A stretch of DNA of 64,000 nucleotides from Catenaria anguillulae PL171 (taxonomy: Eukaryota; Blastocladiomycota; Blastocladiomycetes; Blastocladiales; Catenariaceae): assembly GCA_002102555.1 (NCBI GenBank), contig MCFL01000009.1, positions 496,001-560,000 of the forward strand. Reading direction: 5' to 3'. This document shows, one piece after another, positions 1 to 12,730 of this stretch. Each line of letters begins with the position of its first letter. Positions within the stretch are counted from its first letter, which is position 1. The notes under the pieces were generated by a model. That model searched no databases. It was not told the DNA's origin and worked only from the letters and a program-made list of their open reading frames with translations. The position numbers were made by a program, and so were the translations under genes.

Positions 1-186
1 TTCCTTCCCACATCTTTTCCCCTTTACTTGTCCCACCGTCTGTGCATGTCCCACTCTTCCCTGCCAAAGCAAACCAGCGACAACTTGTCATTTTCAGCAA
101 TTGAACTTGCTGGCGATCTCATACCTGGATTCCAAATACCTTCATATCCCTTCCGTATCCTTCAGTTCAATGAATGCATCTTCGAC

Positions 187-1943
187 ATGCTCGCAGGCTC
201 CTTATCGCGTCCCCGCCAGTTGCCGCTCCTTGCTACCACCAGCTGTCTCGCACTCATTGTTGCTTGTTTGTGCGCACTGCTGACCGCCACCAATGCACTT
301 CCCACGCGCGTCCCGCTCGCCGTTCCCGACGGCGACATGATTATCGATTTTGACCCGTCACAACCTGTGGATGATGCACTTGTCCAGCGCGTAGTGGCCA
401 TTCTCATGCGCAATGGCATGCCAGAGGCCAAGAATCGTATCCACCGGCTCGAAATCGGCGACTCGGACGAGCAGCAAGTCCAAGCGCTGGCGGTTCCCGA
501 CATGGGCGACTCGGTCAGGGCACAGTTGCGCGCCGAGCTTGAGGGGCGCATTCGGGCGATTGAAGGACAAGTGACGTGGGGCAGCGCTCAGGAGCCACCA
601 GTGCCCGTGCCATCGCCTCCGCCACCGGCATCGCCAGTTCCGGCAGGCATCGGTCCGTTGCCACACTGCGCGGCATTTTTGCGCACCCCGGCGTTTCTCA
701 TGACTCACACCAGTCACAATCTTCGACTCTTGTGTATCAGATCGTATTGATTCCAGAACCGGCCTCGATCAACAGTTTCGATACTTCCCAACATCCAAGC
801 TCGGCGCAGCGACCGACATTTACGTCATCGACTCTGGGTGCGACGATAAGCACCCGGACCTGGCCGGCCGCGTCGTTTTCAAGCAAGACTTGACGGGCGA
901 GGGCGACGAGGATCAGAATGGGTCCGCCCCCTTTTAACTTTTCTCCCATTCTTTCCATTCCCAGCTGAGGCGACTGACCTTGGTGCACAATTCATTTCCA
1001 GGCATGGAACACATACGGCCGCCACGGCCGCAGGCAAATTGCACGGGATTGCACGCAACGCAAACATCATTTGCCTCAAGGTCCTGGACCGCAACTCCAA
1101 AACAACGCAAATCACTGTGTTGCGTGCCCTGGATGTGGTTTCCGAGCAAATCAAGAAGCGCAGGGCGCCTGCCGTGGTCAACATGAGCCTGTATGCAAAT
1201 CCTCCTCCTTCTTCTTCTTCCTCTTACTATGCGACGTTTGCTGATAGATTTCGCTCACTTTATCAGGGGTGGCCCAAGGGTCAGTGGTCTGTGGAATCCA
1301 CCACGGAACGCGCCATCGATGCGCTGGTCGCCGAGGGCGTGTCCGTGGTGATGTCGGCGGGAAACAACAATGGCAAAGACGCATGTGATTATTCGCCGGG
1401 ATTTGTCAAGTCGGCACTGACGGTCGGTGCAACCAATCCAAGAAACGACAGTGTTGCGCCGTTTTCCAATGTTGGCAGGTTCGTTTCTCAGTCCAGGGCA
1501 TTTCCCGACCCGCTTATGACATTGACCTAACCGTCACATGATCCTTGGCAGATGCATTGACCTTGGAGCCCCGGTGTGCAAATCGAATCAGCACGCGCCA
1601 ACACGACGGCAACCCGCCCCCTCTCCGGTACTTCCATGTCCGCACCCCATGTTGCGGGCGTGCTGTCCGTGTTGCTGGGCGAGGGACTCACGCGCGTGGC
1701 CGCTGAACGCGTTTGCTGGACATGGCTGTGCGCGACGTGATTCATGGCAGTTTAGGGGACGCTCCCAATCGCCACTTGTACTTGAATCCGACGTGGAGCG
1801 TATGTGACTTGGTGCGCGCCAGGGAGCCTGGCGTGGCGAGCGTCGTCAGTCAAGTCGCCAACTTGGTGTGTCGTGTTGGGCAGCTGGGCATTGGCGTGGG
1901 CAGGAGGGAGGTGAGGAGAGTGCCGGATCCTGGACCGGGGTGA
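187..1943 (+). CDS. Secreted subtilisin-like serine protease (S8, proteinase K-like), frame broken by 3 single-base gaps
   Basis: Five exons (about 187-652, 741-921, 1002-1190, 1267-1478, 1552-1943) encode a secreted endoprotease of about 480 residues. The N-terminus is a hydrophobic signal peptide, followed by an I9-type propeptide (residues about 45-130). The catalytic Asp is in YVIDSGCDD, the His in HGTHTAAT, the oxyanion-hole Asn in SAGNNNG and the Ser in GTSMSAPHVAG, so the triad is complete. I chose the ATG at 187 because it begins directly before the signal peptide. Three frame breaks (about 1273, 1575 and 1712) each need one added base, in ggg, ggg and tttt contexts, to restore the conserved protein; exon lengths then sum to a whole number of codons. 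The introns after the NG of NG|HGTH and inside MSL|GG are shared with the subtilases at 6301-8329 and 37109-38696. Family assignment is firm; whether the breaks are real is not. Confidence 0.82.
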
Positions 1944-2412
1944 GCTTTGTTTTGATAGTTCCCGGGTCGGTTAGGAATTTTTTTAGCCTGATAGCATGAC
2001 TATACCTAATTTAATACCTACCTTCTTCGGCAGGGCATGTTTTCTCCTCCCATGAATACGTCAGCTATCCGAAGCATGAGAGAAACAATGAAAGAATGGT
2101 GTACATATGTATTCGAAAACTGGTCGGAACTATGAAATGTATACTATCGTGTCAATGAAAAAGAAAATACTGGTACAGGAGCAATAGAACGAATAAACAT
2201 GGAATGAGATGAGTGACGAGAAATGATCAAGAACAATGGCTAATGAAAGAGTATGAGAGAAAGGCGAGTGTGTGGGAAGCGAAACAAAAAGAAAGGGAGG
2301 TACCCATGCAAAATGAAGACGTATAAATAGATAAAGTCGCAAAAAGTGTGAATGAAAAAAGAAAAAGTCGAGAAGATGGCTGGGGGGTATGGGTCACCAG
2401 GATAAGTGTCTC
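1944..2412. other. Intergenic, AT-rich, between convergent genes
   Basis: AT-rich spacer between the 3' ends of the first subtilase (+) and the zinc-finger gene (-). No coding signal on either strand; presumably holds both 3' UTRs and poly(A) sites. Confidence 0.6.
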
Positions 2413-5063
2413 TCACATGGACCCATTGGTCGCCATGCCTGGCGATCCGCCACTGGACGACGACGCAACGGCGGCCGGGGGCGACATTTGCGCCTGATGC
2501 TGCTGCTGCTCAAAAACCGTGTCCGGCATACTTGCAACCGTGGGGGTTGACGGCACAACCATGGTCGGACTCATCAACCCGCTCGCCACCACGGGCGACA
2601 AGACACCACCGGCAGCAATAACGGCAGCCGCCGTCATTTCCACTTGCTGGAACTGCTGGGCAATGGGCGACGGCTGCACCAACGGCGAGTGCATGCTGCG
2701 GCGCTCGCCGGGTGGGAAAGCGTCACGGGCGAGTGTTGTGCCGCTGCCGCTGCCGCTGCGGCAAGCATGGCCATTTGCTGCTGTTGGACGGCATGCGGCT
2801 GGATGTTGAGGTGCAAGGGGCGGGACGACCGGCTGCGGGCAGAGGGGCGAGAGGGCGTGTGGTCGCGCGCCACGAGCCGTGGATTGGGGTGGGCAAGTCA
2901 GAGACAGTGGTCGCGGGCGAGACTTCGGGTTGGGGCGGGGTCAGCTGGGGCGAGTGAGAGGATTCACTGTCTTGTTGCTGCTGTTGGTCCATGTCCTCGT
3001 CTTGATGCTGTTGCTGGTTGTGGTGGCTTTGTTGGTTGAGCTGCTGATACTCCTGAGGATACTGCGGCCCGCCAGTCACACCGTTCCTCGCGGCGCTTGC
3101 CGCAGCATTTGCAGCCGCCACGGCCGCGGCAGCCTGCACGGGATCGACGCCCTGGCCGCGCAACTGTGCCGCCTGGGCAGCAATCCCTGCAGAACACCCG
3201 GCGCTTGCAAATGGCGATTGAGAGCATCCTTGCGAGCAAATGTCCGATCGCACCCACGGCAGCATATGGGCGCTCATCCGTGTGCACGCGCATGTGCCGC
3301 TTGCAGTCGTACCTGCGCCAAAAAGCACGCCCACAGTGAATGCAGGCAAACGGGCGCTGCATATTGTCTGTCGTGTGCAGCACAACCACATCGTCGTCCA
3401 TGATGGGAATGCGCGATGCGCGCGCGGCTTGTGGCGGTGCAGGATGCGGGTGGTGTTGCTGTTGGTGCATGTGCTGGTGGTGGTGTTGCTGCGGACCGCC
3501 CGGTGGCGGCAGCATGGCGTGTTGCATGTGCGGGGGAGGGTGCATGACGATGGCAGTGTGAATGCCAGGTTGGTTCGGATCGACGAGCGGTTGCAGAGCA
3601 GCGGCGGCAGAGTGCGATGAGACGCCCGCGGCACCAACGGCGCCGCCCACGGACGGGTCGTACGCGGATGCATGCGGCCCGACAGCAGAATAGGATGTGC
3701 GGCCGTGGTGGTGTTGGCCCGATCGTTGCTGCTGCTGCTGCTGCTGATACTGACCGTTGCCGTTGGCAGGCATGAATGGGCCGGGAGATGCCGAGGTAGA
3801 CCCCGATCCGGACCGCTGTTGACCTTGCTGTTGCGGGTGCGGTGCTGGGCTGCCTTCGGTTCGCGGCTGCGGCAAATCAAGCATGGGTGCACCGCCTGGG
3901 CGAGCAGATCCACGGCGGCCGCCCGGTGGCGGGGCACTACCAGCGCGTTGACGACCGGACGAGGAACCCGTGTCGTCCATGTTGGGCGTGGTGGCGCCAG
4001 AGGTGGCGGGAGTGCCGCCGATGGTGGCCAAGTGCTGCTGAGCCTGGAAGGGCATTGCAGCAAGCGGAGGGTACGGCTGGCTTGGATGCCAGCCAAGCGG
4101 CAGGCCCGACGGGGTGATGAGTGGAACAGGGGGAGGCGGCGGATATGCTTGGTAGAGATTGGATGCCGGGTGTTGTGACATGTCGGTGCGGTCGCGGTGT
4201 TCGCGCGAATCAGGTTGACCCTGACCACCCTGCTGCTGATTGACGGGCGGGGTGGAACGAGGCGTTGGCATGTAGTGCGGCGGATACGGGCGGTCCAGTT
4301 GCTTGCGCTTGAGGGCAAGAGCAGCGAGAATGGAGGACGAGGCGGACGTTGCGCCTGTTGCTGCCGCCACCGTTGGAGCAGGTGCGGCGTTTGGCTGCGA
4401 TGGTGCTTGCAGAGCCCCCTGCTCCAAAGTGAGAGCCATGGCTGCAGGAACAACTTCCTGGTCCTGGTCCCCCCCTTGTGCTTGCTCGCCCTGCTCCTGA
4501 GCCTGACCCGCACCCGACCCTGGCGCCGAAGACGTTGTTGAGGACCTTGTCGGTTGAGGTTGAGACGACGAGGACGACGACGCAGTCAATTGCCCGGCCT
4601 GCTGGACATGGGCGCTCATCGGATGAACTGCTGCAGGCACGGGACCCAACCGAACGGTGGGCGCCTTAATTGGCTGCTGCTGCCTGGCTTGTTCAGGACT
4701 GGCGCTGCCGCCGGCGGTGGCAGACGCATTGGCAGCATTGGCGGCAGCCATGTGCACCAAGTGAACGGGCGAGTGCTGGCCGGAGGGAAACCCCCAGGGC
4801 GACAGAGGCGAAGTAATGCCTTCGCCACTGCCGGACGTTGCTTGGGCATGTGCTTGGGCAGCCGCAGCGGCGGCCATGGCGATCTGAGCGGCCGCCGAAG
4901 TCGGCGGCTGGAACCCGGGCGGCCAGGGTGAGCGGGGCCCGTTGGCGGCGAGATCGCGGGCAGCCTGCGCAAACTGGGGCGAGGGAAAGAGCGGCGATGG
5001 GACGGCACCGTCGTCAACATTGACGTTGGCGTACTTTGGCAGGAGCAGGTCGTTGATGCGCAT
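2413..5063 (-). CDS. Two-finger C2H2/C2HC zinc-finger protein, Gln/Ala-rich (4 single-base gaps)
   Basis: Probable nuclear transcription regulator, intronless, about 884 residues once four frame breaks are repaired. It starts at ATG 5063 (MRINDLLLPKYAN). The N-terminal 550 residues are low-complexity: Ala, Gln, Pro, Ser and His tracts typical of activation domains. Finger 1 (about 3265-3350) has CIHC and HMRVH ligands. Finger 2 reads CRGCDRTFARKDALNRHL followed by a Cys six residues after its last His, a C2HC form, but it lies in the next frame. A Gln/Asn/Ser-rich tail follows. Breaks fall near 3264, 3210, 2865 and 2715; each moves the frame in the same direction, as one lost base would, and 2651+4 bases is a whole number of codons. 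Target genes cannot be inferred. The two-finger pair with linker TDERPYA resembles fungal Cys2His2 regulators. Confidence 0.75.
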
Positions 5064-6300
5064 GGTTGGGTTGTAGTTGTGGTGCTGGCTCTGGTTCTGG
5101 TTCTGGTTCTGGCTCTAGATGGGGACCGAGGCCGGGTTGCGCATCGGCTTCAAGTTGGCCCTGTGTCATCGAGTACGGCAGTGAGTGAATACGGCAGTGA
5201 GTGCGAGACAGCCTACAAAGATAAAAAAAACAACAACAACAAAACCAAAAACGGACCTGAGGTGTGTGAGACAGTGAGACAGTCGACCGGGCAAGTGGGT
5301 GTTGGCGGACAAGTAGAGATGCAGCACACAAGTTGCGTTGCGTTGCGTTTTGGTTTGGTTTGCGCTGACACGGAGGTGGAGGTGTGGAGGTGGTGGTGGT
5401 GTAGACAGACTGTGGTGGTGGCGGCGGCGCCGAGTGAGAACAACTCCCTCATCAACACAACAGCTGCTGCCGATGGCCTGGCCGTGCATGTGACTGTCGC
5501 AGCCAGCAACGGTTGGTCGATCGACAACGGTATGTAAATGGCAACGTACAATGGACGCAAAGGGCACACAGCGATGGTGGGATTGGTGTCACTACTTGGT
5601 GAAGAGAAATGAATATGAATGGTGTGGTCCAAGTAATCCGTCCTTCGCAGTTGAAAGGCACTGTGCACCAAAGAAGAGGCGGAGGCGGCGCCTTCACCAC
5701 CCGCCCGCCCCTCTCCCACACCGACCACACCCACACTTGTCCCCTTTTGCTTTTCCAGCCCAACTTCCACGATCGCCCTTTGAAATCTGTCAAGGAGCAA
5801 GCCCATTTGACCCGCCGATCTACCCAAACCAGCCACCAAGCTTGTCAACACACGACCTGGCCGAGGCTGATGCAATTGGTCATGGGACTTGATGTCGAAA
5901 CCGTTCACGTACCGCCTCACAACGCCTCACATAACGATTCCGTTCATCAAAACTTCAACGCCAACTCTCCATGTTCCCACTGACCTCCCTTCGTGCCGTT
6001 GCCTTGCTGGCGGGGACGCATGACAAGGATACCGTAGAATGAACGTGGTCGACTCGGAGCCCATGTCCAATGCCTGTCCCCACACACCCCATCCATTCGA
6101 GTTCCAATGGCATTCATGACCTCGGCATGTCTTCAGCACATGCCACCTCATTACACTTTGAACCGAGCCATGTCTAAAAACGGCCTCTGCGTCTAGCCAT
6201 GTTCTCTTTTTGCCTGGACCAGCCATTGCTCATAGCCCCGCGACAGCGCAATGTGCTTGGGCCAAGTTCAAATCGGGCCGCCGATGGTAAACGACATGAC
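5064..6300. other. Intergenic/upstream region of the zinc-finger gene
   Basis: About 1.2 kb between the zinc-finger start and the subtilase 3' end. It holds a short ggttct tandem repeat at about 5085-5117, a polyA/CAA stretch at 5225-5245 and purine/pyrimidine-skewed simple sequence. Long open frames here have low-complexity translations and no family resemblance; I see no gene. Confidence 0.5.
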
Positions 6301-8329
6301 TCAACTTGAATGCAAAGAAGACTGAGCAGACGTGATCGGAGCAGACTGTAGATTTATATACTGGTTACAAACACAACACCAGACCCTCAACTTACCCCAG
6401 ACTCTTCTTGGGTGCCAGCCCAACCTTTCCGGTACCCCATCATCGGGCCTCCGCCGGGGATCCGGCCGCTGCCCGGCCTTCATGGTCCCGAGCTTGCAAA
6501 GCGTCTGGATCATGGACATGGCCATGGGAACCGGCCCTGGCTTGCGCTCAAGCGACCGGCACAATGAGAAGTTTGGGTCCAAATACAGCATGCGATTCGC
6601 AGACTCACGAATATCCCCCTTGATGGCACCACGGGTCGCCATTTGAATCAATGTGAGTTCGGCGGCAGCGCGTGTAAGGCCGTCGCCCATGAGGACTGCC
6701 AAGGCGCCGGCGACATGTGGGCTGTGGAATCAAAATGTGGGTAGATGCGTGAAGGAGGTCAGTCGGATTCGCGGGATCTAATACACGCCGCATCGGAAAG
6801 ATCGCTCAAGTATACGTACGCCGACATGCTGTGAGAGATTACGGCGAATAACGAGTCGAGTCGCATGCGTGTGAGCTCTGGTCCGATAGATGTATGGCTC
6901 CAATTTCTCAGAAGAACGACATACCTGGTACCGCTCATCTTTCGCGACTCTGTCGAGTTCGTTCGTGCAGACTCAATATCGACCCCACTTGCATAGATAT
7001 CAACGCATCTGCATTGGCAATCCACCGTCAGCAAGGTGATGAAGCGAAGGCCGTGAAGCCAGATGGCTTTGGTACGTACGGTCCCGTATTGCTAAACCGA
7101 GCAACAGTATCTGTCAATGGATCGATAGCACCCACAGTCACTGCTTCTGGGATCCACGCCGGGCTCGATTCGCAAGCGTTTTTTCCATCGTTACCCGCGG
7201 ATACCACAACCGAAACGCCATCTTGAACGAGCGACTTGATGGCACGAGCCGTTGCGGAGCTGTCGCCTTCGGATCCACGCGGGCCGCCACTTTATAGGAT
7301 GATCGCAAGTGAGTATCATTTCACTACAAGAGTGCCCTCAAGTCGAGTTGGAACAAAACGTACAGACTCATGTTGACGACCCCGGGCGTCCGCCGTGCTC
7401 GGACTCGCTGCGAAATGAGTTCGAGGCCACGCAGAATGGTGATTTGCGTTGTAGGACCAGCTCCAAATACCTTGATGCAAGAGATGGAGGCGTTTTTCGC
7501 GAATCCGAAGCGGGTACCAGCGACAGTTGCTGCAACGTGCGTTCCATGCCTGGGCAATTGCAAAAGCTTGAGGGTTCAGGGGGAATCACGGCCATGCGTT
7601 GAATGTGGGACAAGCGACGCCGTACCCGTTGGCATCAAAGTTGTCGCCGCCCGCGAGATCTTGCCTGAAAATGACTCGGCCGCGAATGTCCGGGTGACGG
7701 TCGTCGCAGCCGGTATCTGCGTCAACGAATGTCAGCGGCAACTCTCCGGAGTGGTAAAGTCATACCCCATCAAACGCACCAACAATGTACACATCGACAT
7801 CCTTTCCCAGAGTAGAAGTCGCCGAGAATCGAAACCGCTCATCCAACCCAGTGCGCGAGTCGCTCCTGTCTGAAACATAGTATCGTGAGTGGTGCTCAGT
7901 GCAGCATTCATGGTGACAAGTATTTGGCTACGTACCAATGCCTGTCGGTGCCCCACGCTGCTCCACCACCTGTGTCGTCTTCCACTCGACCTCGCCCTCA
8001 ATGCCCTTGATCTTTCCTGGCATCATTCTCATGAGCTCTTGCCTGACCGCGTCGCCACCGTCGGGCAGCGCCAGCGCCTGAAACTCGTCGCCAATCTTGA
8101 TGCGTTGAAACTTGTCTCGCGCGTTGGACATACCGTTGCGCGCATACACCTCGGCCACAGAGGCCATGGTTGCGTCGTCGAGCGGGTGTTTGGTGTCAAA
8201 GTCCATGACCATTTCCGAAATACGAACTGGCGCAGTTCGAGCGGTGGTGGCCGCGATTGTGATGAGCAACAAGAGGGTACTAGTAGCGGCCAGCGCTGTG
8301 GTGGAACGGTGGTGTGTGGGAATGTACAT
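6301..8329 (-). CDS. Secreted subtilisin-like serine protease (S8), 8 exons with a 9-nt microexon
   Basis: Proteinase K-like secreted protease of 494 residues with an unbroken spliced frame. Exons: 8329-7936, 7869-7780, 7716-7626, 7549-7364, 7289-7080, 7008-6925, 6828-6820 and 6721-6301. A signal peptide (ATSTLLLLITIAATTA) and I9 propeptide precede the catalytic domain. Triad: Asp in YIVDTGCDD, His in HGTHVAATVAG, Ser in GTSMSAPHVAG; oxyanion Asn in SAGNDG. The Ser motif is assembled across three exons, with the middle one only 9 nt (coding SMSA). After the catalytic domain comes a roughly 100-residue tail rich in basic and Pro residues, which may be partly an unrecognised intron or 3' UTR. 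Paralog of the 187-1943 gene, tail-to-tail with it around the zinc-finger gene. Likely role is extracellular protein digestion. Confidence 0.88.
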
Positions 8330-9127
8330 GATTGGAGGATGGAGGTTCTACTACAGGTTCTGCATTCGTCTTGGAGGTACTTGGGTATGAAGTTATGTAC
8401 ACATCGAGGCGGTGTCTTGCCCTGGTCAAAGGGTGCTACAGCTATTCCTGGAAGCGAGGGTAAAATAGGCCCAGTGCTCGCGGGGGTGGACTGGACCATA
8501 TATGGATCTGGATCGGCTGCTGATTATGTGCTTGACAGATCCCTCGACCCACCAAATGGCGTAACAAGGAACCCACCACGCCTCAATCATCTTTCGTCCT
8601 TATTTCTGGCCGTGGCGGGTCTCACCTCGATGGACATCTGACATCATGAGTAAAAAGGAAGTACTGAACGATGTGAACCAAGGTTTAATCCAGAGAGCGG
8701 CGTGGGTGATTGTACTTGGATGCAAAATGTGAGGAGATGTGAGGCATGTTGGCAGCACAACGCTTAGACAATCAGGCTTGAAGGCATACAGTTTCCTATC
8801 GAAGTGCGGCGGCAATCAAGAAACGCGTCTTCATGACAGCGAGAAATCAATGCGCCTTGGGCTTGGACATGAGTGAACATCATCCAAAGACCCAGCGCTT
8901 TAATATGTCTCATGTACCGTCAGTACCGACCGAAGTGGTAAGAGCTAGTGAAAAACGTACACACCGATAGCGGCCGTGCAACCCATCGCGCAGATCATCA
9001 GGTGTGAAGCCAGCTCGATGTGCAATACAGGAAAAAAGGGGTACATTGCAATGTGGTTCCAAAAAAAAAGGAAAACAGGGATACATGGAAAGACAGGCAG
9101 GAAAATGTACAACAGCACATGTTTCGA
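8330..9127. other. Intergenic
   Basis: About 800 bp containing the subtilase promoter and the FIG4 3' flank, with a short polyA run at 9060-9070. No ORF with coding character seen. Confidence 0.5.
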
Positions 9128-12100
9128 TCAACTAGCCCCACCCCCAACGACTGTCCCCGTCGCACCCGCCGCGCCGCCCTTTTTGGCCTTGAGCCTGCCC
9201 ATCGCAATCCATCCCTCATACGCAACAATCCTCTGCTGCCACGCCTCCGTTTCATCAATCTCACCCCTGGCCACCCTTCGCGGTACATCCACAAACGCCC
9301 TGTACAGCGACTCGTCATCTCGATCCACCACGGGCAACTGCGACCCATTTGCCAGCTTGACATGCCGATGGAACGCACCATAGTCTGGATGGGACGTCAA
9401 GTGTGCGAGCGCGTCCGAGTCGAGCAAGGGCAACCGCGATTCGAGCTGCAAGCCCGACGACGAAAACTGGTACACGTAGCGCTTGTATTCACGCAGCTCG
9501 GTCGCTGACACGTCGGGCGCAAGCAGTTTTCGCACAGCGATTCCATGGCCTTCTTTTTCGCCTTTTTCGCTGCGGCGGCAGCTGCAGCTGCAGATGGCGT
9601 CACAGTTGCAGCAGCGGCCATGGTCAGTGCACCCGCACCGCCTGCGGCCGTAGTGGTTGCAACCGACACGTCGCCTGCACCCGTATCGGGAGTGGCAAAC
9701 GGTACGGGCGACGCCGAGTGCTCTGCGCGAAATGCAGCAAGCCCGCCCGGCGCCGTGGTCATGGAATATGTGCCGCCGAGCTCGCTGATACGCGACAATT
9801 GCGGTGCAGCGCCAATGGGAGTGAGTCCGCCGGCAACGGCCATGCGCGACCCGTACGACGATGCGAGATCGCCGCCGCCATTTGTCGAGGACGAGTCGGG
9901 CGGATGGGCGCCGACAAAGAAGCTGGAGACAGAGTTGGTCCGGTCGCGCGAGAAAAGTGAGTGCGAAGACGGATCAGGTGTTGACAGCCATTTCTTGAGG
10001 CCAGAAAGGTCAAACCTGTGGGGGTTCTGATAGGTTAACTAGCATTCAAAGTCACGAAATCGCACAAGGAATGGAGCGTACATTGTTGCATCTGGTGGCG
10101 CGTGAGGCTTGAAAGGAGCCGTGGACTGCGATACAACACACCCGTCTCTGTGCAAGTCTCAACAACACAGCATCAGTGGATGAATCGATAGACGTGTGTT
10201 CAAGCATGGCAACAACGTACGCCCCGTAAATGTCAGCCAAACTCACCAAAGCGACGCGCTCTTTGATGTCCTCCTCTTCATCCGCTCCAGCTACAGCTAC
10301 CACTCCGGCTGCGGTGCTACTGTCGGCCTCAATCCCCGCCCTGGGCTGCCGCCACTCTGTATAATTCCACGGCGGACCCAACGTATCGCACCTCAAATCC
10401 ATCGGCACCACCATCTGACCCGTGCGAAAATCGCCCCACCGCGTAAACACGCCCAAAAAGATATCAATGGCGTCCTGCTTGTCAGCATCGCTAAACGAAT
10501 TGCTCCAATACCGCTTTGCACTCTCGAGCATATCCCTCGACTGCGAAATGAGCGTGCGGTCGCGGTACGTCTTCATGGTGTTGACGAGCGCCGACCCGCC
10601 ATACTGCAGTGCAATGGCGTCGCCATGGTCCTGGTACAGCTCTGTCAGCAAGTCAATGGCCTCGGTATCAAAGGGCACGTGCGGATGCTTGAGCACGCCC
10701 AAATGGACCAATTGCCGGCCCAGGGCGCATTTGCCAATCACAAATGCCGCGGCGTTGGTGCGGTCCAGGCAGTCGATGCAGTTTGTGCGGATGACGCCGT
10801 TTTGTACGCGCGCGAGGATGAAATCGGGCGGCGATGAGGGCCGCAGCCGTGATTGCAGTACGGGTTCTGGTCCGCTTGAGAAGAAGCCGATTTGGTCTAC
10901 CTGATTATGAGCAAATCGCTTCAGAGTCAGTATGGAAAGGTTAGTCCAGTGAGAAGTGCAAAGATGGACAGATGTACCATGGCCTCGGCGTGTTGTTCGA
11001 GCACCTCAATGACGCGATTCTTTTTCTTTTCCAAGCTCATATCCACATGCACATACGCCATCTCCTCGCCCCTGGGCAAAAACTGTTGGAGATATCTGAC
11101 GCCCTGCTCAAACTCGTCGCCCAAGATCATCTCACGCTTGCTCTTTTCTCTTGTCTTGATCAAGTTGAAACAAATCACTTTGCCGCCATAGTGCTCAAAC
11201 ATGCGATTGAAATGCTTGCCCGCACACACAAAGTACGGGTCGCGGATGTTGAGCGTGATGGGCGGCTTTGGGGTCATCGCCGAGTTGTCCTGAGACCACA
11301 GCAACGGAATGGATCCGCGGTGTTGGATAAACGACGTGTACATGGGCGTGCGCGGAAGTGGGCCGGGCGGCGATGGCGTGCGAACGGTGCCGTCGGACTG
11401 AATGTGTTGCGCGTAGCAAAAGGCACACGATTCCTGCTGAGCTGCTTGTGCCGCCAAAGGCGGAGTACAAGTCACAGCAGCAGCAGCAGCAGCAGTCGAA
11501 GCCGAAGGTGAAGAAGAATCTGGAGCCCCGACCGTATCTGCCTCGGGTTCCATCGCCGGACGTGGCAACGTCGAATCCAACCCGACGCTTGGCGATACAT
11601 GGGTTGTTTGCCGACTCGGTCGCCTCACCAACCTGCCCGCGCCTGCCCTCCGCAAGTCTGGGAACTGGGTCGATGCCCCATCGTGCACAATCTGCTCGCT
11701 CTCGACCTCGTTTGCAACCCACCCTTGGTGCATGTCGACGCCACGCCGCAAAAACCGCGCACCAGCAAACTTGCACGATCGCCGAGCAATCAGCGTCACA
11801 TAAATAGGGCGGCCCACAACGGTGAGTTTGACTTGGCCGACAAACCCTTGAATGACTGGTGCGAACCAGGCCGAAGGCTTGGCGGCTGACCAGGAGGAGG
11901 GGGTGCTGCAACATTCGACACTGGTGAGGGCAGAGAAAGCTCGATACCGAGGCCGAGCGCGGCAATCCGCAAGTGATGTGCATTCCAGGTAAACATGCCG
12001 TCGTTGCCCAATTGTGGCGTCGTGGCGGCCGAGCCCATGGCGCGGGCAGCGACCTTGTGGCACGCTTGGCACAGCAATGACGAGGTGGCGATGAATTAGG

Positions 12101-12730
12101 TGATGACGACGAGGATTCCCCCTGCGCACTTGAAGCAAGCGGCCGTGCCGCCCTGCTGAGAATATTGTGCTGCAACGAGCGCGTAACGTCATACGACCAG
12201 CTGAAATACAAGTCCTGCTGCAATGCAACCGTCTGAAAGGCATTGACATAATGCTGCTCATCGGCGCGCTTTGCCCACTTTACATAGGCTGGGTTGGCAA
12301 TCGGTAACAGCCTCGTCTCGTCGACCCGCCGGATTGAATGCGGGCCAAGGGTGGCGACCTCGGTTGACTGCACAATGGCAATCAGATAGTAACCCTCGAC
12401 AAACCGCACAACGCCCATGAGCGCATGGACGCCAGAACACACTCGTTTTACGGAATCGTTCGAGTCGCCCAGCATGTTGAGCACGTTGGCGACTTGGCGC
12501 CGCGTATAAGCAATGCCGTCGTCGTGAATGTGCAGGCCAGATGCTGTCGAGTCATGATTGTCTGCGAGCGAGTGCAGCGAAAATTGCGAGCAGGGCTGGG
12601 CGGGCGGCGTTAAGGTGCGGTCGAGCTTGAGGATGCGGTACGAGGGGCCTTGGCCTTGCGGGCCGAGCCGGCCAATCGCGTACAGGCGCGACGGTGTTTC
12701 GTAAATGTCGATGGCGGTGAGGTAGCGCAT
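9128..12730 (-). CDS. FIG4: Sac-domain phosphoinositide 5-phosphatase, FIG4 orthologue (3 single-base gaps)
   Basis: FIG4 dephosphorylates PI(3,5)P2 and works in the Fab1/PIKfyve-Vac14 complex on vacuole or endosome membranes. The N-terminus (YETPSRLYAIGR, ILKLDRT) is FIG4-like. The Sac core carries FVGQVKLTVVGRPIYVTLI and VANEVESEQIVHD, then FIQHRGSIPLLWSQ. The catalytic CX5R is CIDCLDR within RTNCIDCLDRTN (about 10770), followed by DAIALQYGGSALV, which is diagnostic of the FIG4 branch. Exons: 12730-10978, 10900-10247, probably one short exon between 10240 and 10060 that I could not fix, and 10015-9128. Frame breaks near 12080, 11885 and 9537 each equal one missing base. The C-terminal exon is Ala/Ser-rich with a Lys cluster. 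Identity is firm; exon structure near 10.1 kb is uncertain. Confidence 0.85.

Noticed and set aside
3240-3300. Programmed ribosomal frameshift in the zinc-finger gene
   Set aside because: No slippery heptamer or following structure, and the same-polarity shifts occur in many unrelated genes, which fits lost bases better.
5213-5920. 235-codon minus-strand ORF upstream of the zinc-finger gene
   Set aside because: Translation is His/Thr/Leu low-complexity from simple repeats, with no splice logic or family resemblance; it lies where the promoter and 5' UTR are expected.
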